From: a bacterium
GTDB taxonomy: Bacteria; Chlamydiota; Chlamydiia; Chlamydiales; Rhabdochlamydiaceae
Assembly (NCBI GenBank): GCA_021802305.1
Contig: JAKAAD010000060.1
Span: 1 to 6,257 of the forward strand
Direction of reading: 5' to 3'
Length of the DNA: 6,257 bases
In this document: positions 1 through 5,573 of the stretch, piece by piece
Numbering within the stretch: position 1 is the first letter of the stretch
How the letters are laid out: each line of letters starts with the position of its first letter
Translations under genes and position numbers: made by a program
Notes under the pieces: model-generated
What the model saw: the letters and a program-made list of their open reading frames with translations, nothing else
Told to the model about the DNA's origin: nothing
The model's database searches: none

Positions 1-424
1 GTGGAAATTTTTCAGCAATTTCCTCAATATCCATTCCTCCTTCAGGAGAAGCAATGAGCACGGGGATAGCTCTTTCTCGGTCGATTGTGCACGCAAGATA
101 GTACTCTTTTTTAATCTCCACGGGACGGGAAATCAACACTTTGTGAGCAATGACCCCATCAGGACCTGTTTGTGCATTCACAAGTTGCATTCCAAGTAAT
201 TTTTCTGTCCATCGAAGAATTTCCTCAGGATTTTTGCCAAATTGCACTCCCCCACCCTTTCCTCGCCCTCCTGCATGTACTTGGATTTTAATTACCGCTT
301 CCTTAAGCCGCAGATGTGACAGTACTTTTGGGATATCCAAAGCTCGACCTACAACTCCGTATTCAGGAACGGGGACGCCATATTTTTGCAGTATTTCTTT
401 TGTCTGATATTCGTGTAGATTCAA
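1..424 (-). CDS. sucC: Succinyl-CoA synthetase (ADP-forming) beta subunit, N-terminal part
   Basis: This is the first 141 codons of the ATP-grasp beta subunit of succinyl-CoA synthetase, which interconverts succinyl-CoA and succinate with ATP formation in the cytosolic TCA cycle; the family is about 390 aa, so the rest lies beyond base 1. The start MNLHEYQTKEIL is the family's hallmark N-terminus. The nucleotide-binding stretch KIQVHAGGRGKGGGV lies at residues 46-60, and YYLACTIDRE at about 108-117 and ASPEGGMDIEEIAEK at about 125-139 also match SucC. The start is a TTG (422-424): it gives exactly the conserved N-terminus, no ATG is near, and a strong AAAGGGGA lies 9 nt upstream. The gene is transcribed divergently from ftsY. 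The pairing of sucC with ftsY resembles known chlamydial gene order (recollection, not checked). Function is very secure; the only unusual point is the start codon. Confidence 0.97.
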   Translation of the reverse strand, partial: MNLHEYQTKEILQKYGVPVPEYGVVGRALDIPKVLSHLRLKEAVIKIQVHAGGRGKGGGVQFGKNPEEILRWTEKLLGMQLVNAQTGPDGVIAHKVLISRPVEIKKEYYLACTIDRERAIPVLIASPEGGMDIEEIAEKFP

Positions 425-430
425 GAAAAA

Positions 431-440
431 TTTCCCCTTT
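431..440 (-). promoter_or_regulatory. Ribosome binding site of sucC
   Basis: Read on the minus strand, AAAGGGGAAA occupies 440-431. The GGGG core ends 9 nt before the TTG at 424. It is the best Shine-Dalgarno in the first 500 bases and decides in favour of the TTG start. Confidence 0.75.
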
Positions 441-469
441 GCAGAGCTTACTCAGCTAAACATCATCTT

Positions 470-497
470 TTGTTTACTCCGATATATGTGATAGACT
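470..497 (+). promoter_or_regulatory. Weak candidate promoter for ftsY
   Basis: TTGTTT at 470-475 and TAGACT at 492-497 are separated by 16 nt, each a partial match to the -35 and -10 consensus. A start near 504 would leave a leader of only about 10 nt before the ATG at 515, in keeping with the absence of a clear Shine-Dalgarno there. It overlaps the candidate sucC promoter on the opposite strand. This is a guess from weak boxes. Confidence 0.2.
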
Positions 498-510
498 TCT
501 CTTTAGTCAA
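481..510 (-). promoter_or_regulatory. Candidate sigma-70/sigma-66-type promoter for sucC
   Basis: On the minus strand there is a TTGACT -35 box (510-505, five of six consensus bases), an 18-nt spacer and TATATC as -10 (486-481, four of six). Transcription would begin near 474, giving a leader of about 50 nt that contains the sucC ribosome binding site. The -35 box sits only 4 bp from the ftsY ATG on the other strand, so the two transcription units share this short region. The call rests on box matches alone. Confidence 0.45.
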
Positions 511-514
511 TGTT

Positions 515-1456
515 ATGGTATTGCGATTTTTAAAAAGCAGCTTTCAAAAAATTAAAAATGCGTTCGCCAAAACGCATTCGTTTTTCCGCACGCGTTTGTT
601 AGGGCTCTTTGAAAAATCTTGGGATGATCAAACTTATTATGAGCTTGAAAAGATCTTATACGAAGCCGATTTAGGGGCGACCTGCACCCAAGAATTCATC
701 GCGTACCTCAAAGGAGAAATCTCTAAAACTTCCCATCCTGATTTTCCTACGTTTCTTAAATTTTTCAGAGATTATGCAATACAACTTCTCGAAGCGCCAC
801 CCAAGGTATCCAAAGGATCTCCTGCTCCGGGAGAACCGAAGGTGATCCTTATTGTGGGAGTCAATGGATCTGGAAAAACGACTTCCCTTGTAAAACTTGC
901 GCACTATTTTCAAAAACAAAAAAAGTCTGTACTCGTTGCTACCGGCGATACATATCGAGCAGCTGCCATTGATCAACTCGTTGTTTGGGGAGAGCGACTT
1001 CATATAGATCTCATTAAAGGGATAAAAGGAGGAGATCCTTCTGCGGTCGTTTTTGATGCGCTGATGGCAGCAAAAGCTCGCAACAAAAGTGTGTTGCTCA
1101 TCGATACTGCCGGGCGTTTACAGAACAAAGTCGATTTGATGCGAGAACTCGAGAAGATCCGGCGCGTCACACAAAAGGTGGTGCCCTCGGCTCCTCATGA
1201 AACACTCCTCGTCTTGGATGCAACAATGGGACAAAATGCCATTGATCAAGCGCGCACATTTCATTCTTGCACACCTCTTACGGGGATTTTCCTGACAAAG
1301 CTCGATGGATCTGCCAAGGGAGCGATCGTCCTTCCTATTTATCGAGAATTGGGAATCCCGGTGGAATGGATGGGCACAGGTGAAGGAGAGGATGATATGG
1401 AACCATTTGACCTAAGAACGTACGTTGAAAGCATATTTGGAAATGAGACGCGTTGA
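515..1456 (+). CDS. ftsY: Signal recognition particle receptor FtsY
   Basis: FtsY is the membrane-associated SRP-receptor GTPase that pairs with Ffh to deliver ribosomes making membrane proteins to the Sec translocon. All SRP-GTPase motifs are present (numbering from ATG 515, 313 aa): the N domain with YELEKILYEADLGA at about 42-55, G1 P-loop GVNGSGKTT 115-123, G2/insertion box DTYRAAAIDQL 145-155, G3 DTAGR 197-201, ATMGQNA 236-242, G4 TKLDGSAKG 261-269 and G5 GTGEGEDDMEPF 287-298. The acidic A domain of E. coli FtsY is absent, giving the short form common in many bacteria. The frame stays open upstream to a TTG at 470, but those residues do not resemble FtsY, whereas MVLRFLKSSFQKIKNAF matches the usual basic amphipathic start. 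No good Shine-Dalgarno precedes 515, so the start is the least certain part. It is divergent from sucC and convergent with the gene at 1481-2179. Confidence 0.95.
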   Translation: MVLRFLKSSFQKIKNAFAKTHSFFRTRLLGLFEKSWDDQTYYELEKILYEADLGATCTQEFIAYLKGEISKTSHPDFPTFLKFFRDYAIQLLEAPPKVSKGSPAPGEPKVILIVGVNGSGKTTSLVKLAHYFQKQKKSVLVATGDTYRAAAIDQLVVWGERLHIDLIKGIKGGDPSAVVFDALMAAKARNKSVLLIDTAGRLQNKVDLMRELEKIRRVTQKVVPSAPHETLLVLDATMGQNAIDQARTFHSCTPLTGIFLTKLDGSAKGAIVLPIYRELGIPVEWMGTGEGEDDMEPFDLRTYVESIFGNETR

Positions 1457-1479
1457 TGCGCTCGAAGAACGCGCATTTT
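1456..1479 (+). terminator. Putative intrinsic terminator of ftsY
   Basis: A perfect 6-bp stem, ATGCGC (1456-1461) and GCGCAT (1471-1476), with a 9-nt loop, runs into TTTT (1476-1479) directly after the ftsY stop. A competing 6-bp stem pairs CGCGTT (1449-1454) with AACGCG (1468-1473). No U-run follows on the minus strand, so it probably serves ftsY only. The stem and T-run are short, so termination may be weak. Confidence 0.45.
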
Positions 1480-1480
1480 C

Positions 1481-2179
1481 CTAGCGAATTTCTAGGCAGC
1501 AACCGCCCACATATTCTAGAGCCGGGGATCCCACAACTATGGGAAAGGTCATTTTCCTGGTTTTTCGTACAATTGTGAGTTGTGCTTTATTCCATTGCCC
1601 TTCTTCAACCGGAAAGGCAATGGGAACATCGATAAAGCCCAAAACATTCGCCTCTATGTGTACGCTCTCCATTTTTTTTTGCGTATAGCATTGCAGCTCA
1701 ATGTGTTCTCTTGGGTTAAACCCTTCCCCGTGAACCATGAATCGCTCTCCTTCTGCACTCAAGAGCTCTAGTTCAAGAGAGATGCCTCTCTTTTTAAGTA
1801 CAAGAGGAAAGGGAACAATGGATGTTGTTACAAAAAAATGAGGATCGCGTTCGCTACGCATTAAAAAAGAAACTCGCTCCCCTCTTTTTAATGGACAAAG
1901 AGCATAAAGAGGTTCCTTTTGCTCTTCCCCGGATAAGAAAAGGCGACCTTTTTCATCTGATTGATAGAGAAGAGTTTCCGCTTCTTCCCCATTATACCAT
2001 TTCACGAACAAGCGATAGCGCTCGCCAGGAGGAAAATGGGCTCCCCGCAACTGATAACGCTTAATCACTTTTCCATAAATCTTGATCTCTCCAATTTTTT
2101 TTTCACACTCTAAGCGAGGAACTGATCCATGACAACATGCTGAAGATAGAAAAAGTATGACCAGGATGATAAACTTCAT
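1481..2179 (-). CDS. Exported or lipoprotein-like protein with two Ig-like motifs, function unknown
   Basis: I do not recognise this 232-aa protein. Its N-terminus is a hydrophobic signal (residues 3-14, FIILVILFLSSA) followed by Cys15-Cys16. The SSAC context is an imperfect lipobox, so it is exported and possibly lipidated. The mature part is beta-rich and holds a motif twice: GAHFPPGERYRL (46-57) and GEGFNPREHIEL (151-162), each followed about 20 residues later by a turn and strand (DEKGRLFL, 75-82; NVLGFIDV, 178-185). This suggests two Ig/IPT-like sandwich domains. Further cysteines lie at 25, 95, 164 and the C-terminal pair 227-228, so disulfides are possible in the periplasm or at the surface. 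The ATG at 2179 overlaps the stop of the upstream small gene (ATGA) and has AAGAAAGGAA just before it, so translation is probably coupled. Two A9 tracts lie in the coding strand at codons 27-29 and 168-170. The gene is real by its signal peptide and domain logic; its function is open. Confidence 0.8.
   Translation of the reverse strand: MKFIILVILFLSSACCHGSVPRLECEKKIGEIKIYGKVIKRYQLRGAHFPPGERYRLFVKWYNGEEAETLLYQSDEKGRLFLSGEEQKEPLYALCPLKRGERVSFLMRSERDPHFFVTTSIVPFPLVLKKRGISLELELLSAEGERFMVHGEGFNPREHIELQCYTQKKMESVHIEANVLGFIDVPIAFPVEEGQWNKAQLTIVRKTRKMTFPIVVGSPALEYVGGCCLEIR
1672..1680 (-). repeat. A9 homopolymer tract within the exported-protein gene (distal)
   Basis: Nine T on the plus strand are nine A in the coding strand, spanning Lys168-Lys169 and the A of Met170. 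A run this long is prone to replication or transcriptional slippage. It is followed by TGGAGAG, nearly the same as the context after the second tract. Confidence 0.8.
2095..2103 (-). repeat. A9 homopolymer tract within the exported-protein gene (proximal)
   Basis: Nine A on the coding strand span Lys27-Lys28 and the first base of Ile29, shortly after the signal peptide. With 10 A the frame meets TAA 11 codons beyond the run; with 8 A it meets TGA 9 codons after Lys28. Either slip would therefore abolish the product. Confidence 0.8.
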
Positions 2180-2328
2180 TTTCCTTTCTTGCGGGGAATA
2201 GGGGCACCTGATTTTCTAGCAAGTTGTAATGCGATGGCAACGGCTTGCTTCTGCGGCTTTCCTGCAGCGATTTCTCTTCGAATGTTTTCAGAGATCGTTT
2301 TTTTGCTCTTTCCTTTCTTTAAAGGCAT
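2176..2328 (-). CDS. Small basic protein (50 aa) of unknown function
   Basis: A 50-codon frame starts with MPLKKGKSKK, has a central helix-like stretch with KPQKQAVAIAL (about 24-34) and ends in APIPRKKGK. It contains 15 Lys/Arg and only two Glu, so it is strongly basic and could bind nucleic acid. The pattern of KKGKSKK, then a short polar helix, then KPQKQAVAIAL, recalls a family of tiny uncharacterised proteins found in phages and scattered bacteria (from memory; DUF6496-like proteins share the QAVAIAL core). Its TGA overlaps the ATG of the exported-protein gene as ATGA, a typical coupled-operon junction. Its last codons (AAGAAAGGAAAA) also supply that gene's ribosome binding site. I see no clear Shine-Dalgarno before its own ATG at 2328. 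Coding status rests on the family-like sequence and the junction; the function is unknown. Confidence 0.72.
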   Translation of the reverse strand: MPLKKGKSKKTISENIRREIAAGKPQKQAVAIALQLARKSGAPIPRKKGK

Positions 2329-2373
2329 ACTATGCTTGTATACAGAAAAAAGATTTTTAGGACATATTTTCCA

Positions 2374-2402
2374 TTGGAATTTCTTGAAACACCTGCTATT
2401 CT
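2374..2402 (+). promoter_or_regulatory. Candidate promoter for the cdaA operon
   Basis: TTGGAA (2374-2379, four of six), a 17-nt spacer and TATTCT (2397-2402, four of six), preceded by TGC, form an extended -10 type promoter. Transcription would begin near 2409, only about 8 nt before the proposed ATG at 2417, so the mRNA would be nearly leaderless. It lies in the 88-bp gap (2329-2416) between the divergent small-protein gene and cdaA. I found no convincing promoter boxes for the minus-strand unit in the same gap. Confidence 0.3.
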
Positions 2403-2416
2403 ATTGCCCAATAGCT

Positions 2417-3208
2417 ATGCATGTTCTTACCCCTTTCTTTGAGATTTTAATTATTGCAATTTTGCTCAACTATATCCTTTCCTTTATCTGGGATACTCGC
2501 TCCCGCGACATGGTTTTGGGATTACTCGCTTTTCTCTTTATATTCGCAATTTCCTCCTGGTTTAAACTACCGATTTTACATAAGCTTCTCTTGTTATTTG
2601 GAAATGTGGCCATCATTGCCATTCTCATTATCTTTCAACCGGAACTCCGCATGGCACTTTCCAAATTGAGCTTAAAGGGACGAAAAGTTCGAGAGATCTC
2701 CGCGTTCGAAAGATTTCTTGAGCAGCTCTCGCAATCTGTCTATAGGCTTGCTGAAAAGCGCCTCGGCGCTTTGGTCGTCCTGCAAAACGAGGACTCTCTA
2801 GATGAATTTACGAGCAAAGCCGTTCCGCTGCGCGCACAATTTTCTTCTGAACTCCTCGAATCCATCTTTGCTACGTACTCCCCTCTTCACGATGGTGCCG
2901 TTGTTATAAAAGATCAATCTATCTATGCAGCCTCCGTCATCTTGCCCTTGCAAAATGAGGGAGCATCTATTCCCCGTGCAATGGGTACAAGGCATCGCGC
3001 AGCTCTAGGACTCAGCCAAACTACTGATGCGGTTGTGATCATCGTTTCCGAAGAAACAGCAAAAGTCTCTATCGCCCGAGAGGGGATCATTACCCCTGGA
3101 GTCAAGATCGATCGCTTCAAGGGAATCTTGCGCAGTATATTTACTTCGCCAACTGAGACTCGATTTAAAACACCTTTAAGGCTCAAAGAATGGTTCGGGA
3201 AGCAGTAA
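2417..3208 (+). CDS. cdaA: Diadenylate cyclase CdaA/DacA (c-di-AMP synthase)
   Basis: This membrane enzyme condenses two ATP to cyclic di-AMP, a second messenger controlling potassium, osmotic and envelope homeostasis. In Chlamydia trachomatis the orthologue makes the c-di-AMP that triggers host STING. From ATG 2417 the protein is 263 aa. It has three N-terminal membrane helices (about 7-24, 33-48 and 56-73), then the family signature IIFQPELRMAL (71-81) and a DAC/DisA_N domain. The catalytic motifs are intact: PLHDGAV (156-162, DGA at 159-161) and GTRHRAALG (190-198, RHR at 192-194), then IIVSEET (208-214). The frame is open back to 2189, but that part is antisense to the small minus-strand gene and unlike CdaA; MHVLTPFFEIL is the natural start. 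An in-frame TTG at 2384 is an alternative. It is first in the operon, and its 3' end overlaps the YbbR gene by 19 nt. Confidence 0.94.
   Translation: MHVLTPFFEILIIAILLNYILSFIWDTRSRDMVLGLLAFLFIFAISSWFKLPILHKLLLLFGNVAIIAILIIFQPELRMALSKLSLKGRKVREISAFERFLEQLSQSVYRLAEKRLGALVVLQNEDSLDEFTSKAVPLRAQFSSELLESIFATYSPLHDGAVVIKDQSIYAASVILPLQNEGASIPRAMGTRHRAALGLSQTTDAVVIIVSEETAKVSIAREGIITPGVKIDRFKGILRSIFTSPTETRFKTPLRLKEWFGKQ
3178..3181 (+). promoter_or_regulatory. Ribosome binding site of the ybbR-like gene
   Basis: AAGG lies 8 nt before the ATG at 3190, inside the last codons of cdaA. It supports a start that overlaps cdaA, with the two genes translated together. Confidence 0.5.
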
Positions 3209-4422
3209 AACTCTTTCTTTTTAAGCTCATTTTGCACAATTGGCCGCGCAAACTCGTTGCATTGGTATTATCTGTTGTCATTTGGCTCGTGGTTCATCAT
3301 TCGATGACGGAGACGCGTACGTTTAACGGCGTTCCCTTACGCGTCCTTAATGTTCCCGCTGGCCTTACTGTTGCCGGTTTACAACCTAATGGCTGTTTAG
3401 AAAAAAAGATGAACCTCACTCTTGTAGGAAATAAAGATCTCATTGACCAAATCTCTCCTCATGACATCGAAATGGTCGTCGATGCTAGAAATCATACAGA
3501 GGATTGGATTGCAACCTTTACGAAACAGAATCTCGTTTCGCTCAATCCAGAGCTTGATTTAGCAGGGCGCATCAGTCGTGTTCATGCGCCTAATGTGCCT
3601 TTGCGCATGAGTAAGCTCATAACTGATTACATCATGGTCACCATCACGCGTCCTACCGGCGAACCCCCAAGAGGTTACCAATTTCTCGATGCCTGGCCCT
3701 ATCATCTAAAGCTAAAACTCACTGGTCCTGATGAAGTCATCAAGCGACTAAAGCTTCGAGAGCATCAATTGACCTTTAATCTCAACAATATTTCAAAAGC
3801 TGATCTTGATGCATTGCAGAGCGCTGATCATAATAGTGGTCACGATGTCATTAGCTATGCTGTTCCCGATCATTGGAAGCAGCTCTTTCTTCCTGCGCTT
3901 TCTGAAAACCCTATTCCCATCGATGATCCCTTAGCCAAAAATTTAAAACTCGAATTCGTGCGCTCTGATGCCATTCCCATCGACTTTCCCATTCCCGTCC
4001 ACGTGCACATTGCCTCAGAACTGCAGCAAGAAGGATCTCCTATCGCCTTTGCCCCCTCTGAGATGCTTAAGGAAGATCGGGGAGTGCAATTTTTTAATGC
4101 TCCTCTCTATGCATGCGGCGTCGATCGACTCTTTCTCAAAACAGTGAGTGGTTCCGTAGAGCTTTTGATCATTGCCTCTCACCAAGAGCCTCCTCGTGTT
4201 GCTGTGCAATTCATTGATCCTAGTCGTCTCGAAGACCGTTATGTCGCCGCGCTCTTGCAAAGCGACATGGATGGAAAAGCGAGAGAATCTAAAGCGCATC
4301 TGCAAGAAGAACATATTCGCAATCGCTTTCGAAGCTATATGTATCATTTCCAATTGTACTCTCAAAAAGATAAGCCCCTGCAGCTTAGTCCCACCTTGAA
4401 AGATCGAACGCTCTTTTTGTGA
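3190..4422 (+). CDS. YbbR-domain membrane-anchored protein (CdaR-like)
   Basis: This 410-aa protein sits where CdaR/YbbR, the regulator of CdaA, is found in most bacteria. A basic segment (HNWPRK, 16-21) precedes one membrane helix (about 21-37, ending WLVVHHS), leaving the bulk outside the cytoplasm. At least two YbbR-type beta repeats are visible: about 40-135 (LNLTLVG-like core at 74-80, then IEMVVDAR 93-100) and about 145-235 (LKLKLTGPDEVIKRL 163-177, then LTFNLNNIS 194-202). A later stretch (about 230-410, with PIPIDDP and AIPIDFPIPV) looks like degenerate or further repeats. By family knowledge it would bind CdaA through the membrane and tune c-di-AMP output. It overlaps cdaA by 19 nt and the next gene by 4 nt. 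glmM, the usual third gene, is absent. The match is to domain type; similarity to characterised CdaR appears low, so I give no symbol. Confidence 0.85.
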   Translation: MVREAVKLFLFKLILHNWPRKLVALVLSVVIWLVVHHSMTETRTFNGVPLRVLNVPAGLTVAGLQPNGCLEKKMNLTLVGNKDLIDQISPHDIEMVVDARNHTEDWIATFTKQNLVSLNPELDLAGRISRVHAPNVPLRMSKLITDYIMVTITRPTGEPPRGYQFLDAWPYHLKLKLTGPDEVIKRLKLREHQLTFNLNNISKADLDALQSADHNSGHDVISYAVPDHWKQLFLPALSENPIPIDDPLAKNLKLEFVRSDAIPIDFPIPVHVHIASELQQEGSPIAFAPSEMLKEDRGVQFFNAPLYACGVDRLFLKTVSGSVELLIIASHQEPPRVAVQFIDPSRLEDRYVAALLQSDMDGKARESKAHLQEEHIRNRFRSYMYHFQLYSQKDKPLQLSPTLKDRTLFL

Positions 4423-5558
4423 TCACGTTCATTAAGAGTTCTATTTCTCACCCGGGAGGCCTTGAAAAGGCAGCAATTGCGATTATGAAAGAGCTTTGCC
4501 TATCCGGAGCACCTGTTACACTCCTTACAACGGAGATGCAGGATCTTCCTTTTCATCATCCCCTCCTTTCTATTGTCTCTTTTCCTATTTGGAAACCCTT
4601 GAGCGTTGTGAAAATCTTGCATTTTGATCATCTATGTCAACAATATCTGAAAACACATCCCACGCCCATTGTCTTTAGTTTGGATCGCAATCGTTATCAA
4701 ACTCATATTCGAGCAGGAAACGGCGTCTATCCTGCATTTCTTGCTTCCCGAGCAAACCATGAATCCTTTTGGAAAAGAGCGAGCTTTTCCATCAATCCAC
4801 TCCATCGCACGATCCTAACAATGGAAAAAAGAGCTTTTGAACATCCGGATTTACAACAACTCTTTGTAAATTCCCATCAAGTGGAACGCGATGTATTGCA
4901 TTATTATCACGTTGAGCCTTCTAAAATTTGTGTCGTTCACAACGGAGTTGCATGGAAAGAGCTGGAATCCCATTTTAATGCGTGGGAAACACTTCGTCCG
5001 CAACAAGCCAAGAAATGGGGATTAGATCCTCATTGCTACCAAATCCTATTCCTTGGCCATAACTTCCGCCGTAAGGGACTAGACCGCTTACTTCGCGGAC
5101 TTGCGCACCTCAATGATAAAAACGTACAGCTTAGTGTGGTAGGTCACGATAAAAAGACACCCTTGTATCAACAGTTAGCAGAAAGACTTGGATTAAAAGG
5201 GCGCGTTTTTTTCTTTGGGCCCTTGCGCGAAACAGTAGCCTTCTTCCAAATCGCAGACCTTCTAGCAATTCCTTCCTATTACGATCCCTTTGCCAATGTC
5301 ACAGTAGAAGCACTGGGCATGGGTGTTCCCGTCCTCTCTTCCAAAGAAAATGGCGGCCACGAAATTCTCGAAGAACATATGGGACAGACGTTAGAAAATG
5401 CAGACGATGTAGAATGCGTTGCACAAGCACTCCGAAAAGCAATGCATACCCCAAAAACTGCGGATCGAGCCGATCGGATTCGAAAAAGCATTGCTCATCT
5501 CGATTTTGGAATACAACTCAAGAAAATTACAGAAGAGATACTTATAAAAATTAATTGA
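4419..5558 (+). CDS. GT4-family glycosyltransferase, WaaG-like (LPS or surface glycan synthesis)
   Basis: A 379-aa GT-B retaining glycosyltransferase. The N-terminal acceptor domain starts with ITFIKSSISHPGGLEKAA (GGLEK 13-17, the glycine loop) and contains RAGNGVYPAFL (98-108), typical of WaaG-type enzymes. The linker holds VNSHQVERDV (150-159) and VVHNGV (172-177). The C-terminal nucleotide-sugar domain has FLGHNFRRKGLDRLL (211-225, phosphate-binding Arg/Lys) and YDPFANVTVEALGMGVPVL (288-306). The EX7E motif appears as D289-X7-E297; the Asp variant with YDPF is usual in this LPS-core branch, so this is not a defect. It probably transfers a hexose from a UDP- or GDP-sugar on the cytoplasmic face of the inner membrane; donor and acceptor cannot be read from sequence. 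The start is GTG overlapping the upstream TGA (GTGA) with no strong ribosome binding site, implying coupling to the YbbR gene. Confidence 0.88.
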   Translation: MITFIKSSISHPGGLEKAAIAIMKELCLSGAPVTLLTTEMQDLPFHHPLLSIVSFPIWKPLSVVKILHFDHLCQQYLKTHPTPIVFSLDRNRYQTHIRAGNGVYPAFLASRANHESFWKRASFSINPLHRTILTMEKRAFEHPDLQQLFVNSHQVERDVLHYYHVEPSKICVVHNGVAWKELESHFNAWETLRPQQAKKWGLDPHCYQILFLGHNFRRKGLDRLLRGLAHLNDKNVQLSVVGHDKKTPLYQQLAERLGLKGRVFFFGPLRETVAFFQIADLLAIPSYYDPFANVTVEALGMGVPVLSSKENGGHEILEEHMGQTLENADDVECVAQALRKAMHTPKTADRADRIRKSIAHLDFGIQLKKITEEILIKIN

Positions 5559-5564
5559 AGGGAG
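5558..5564 (+). promoter_or_regulatory. Ribosome binding site of rsmE
   Basis: AAGGGAG overlaps the last base of the glycosyltransferase stop and lies 9 nt before the GTG at 5574. It fixes that GTG as the start. Confidence 0.65.
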
Positions 5565-5573
5565 CGCTACATC

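Noticed and set aside
150..407. 85-codon plus-strand frame at the left end
   Set aside because: It is antisense to sucC, whose protein is unmistakable on the minus strand; the frame is rich in Pro/Ser/Cys with no recognisable domain.
671..1003. 110-codon minus-strand frame inside ftsY
   Set aside because: It is antisense to the FtsY NG domain; no start signal or domain, and composition typical of a shadow frame.
1822..2064. 80-codon plus-strand frame opposite the exported-protein gene
   Set aside because: The minus strand encodes a full-length protein with signal peptide and duplicated motif; the plus frame has no ribosome binding site or recognisable features.
3901..3995. Repeated ATTCCCATCGA-like DNA at 3923 and 3974
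   Set aside because: It encodes the recurrent PIPID motif of YbbR-type repeats; too short and imperfect to be a DNA repeat element.
5279..5308. Glycosyltransferase with Asp in place of the first Glu of EX7E, possibly inactive
   Set aside because: YDPF with Asp is a normal variant in WaaG-like GT4 enzymes, and the rest of the donor site (FRRKG, second Glu) is intact.
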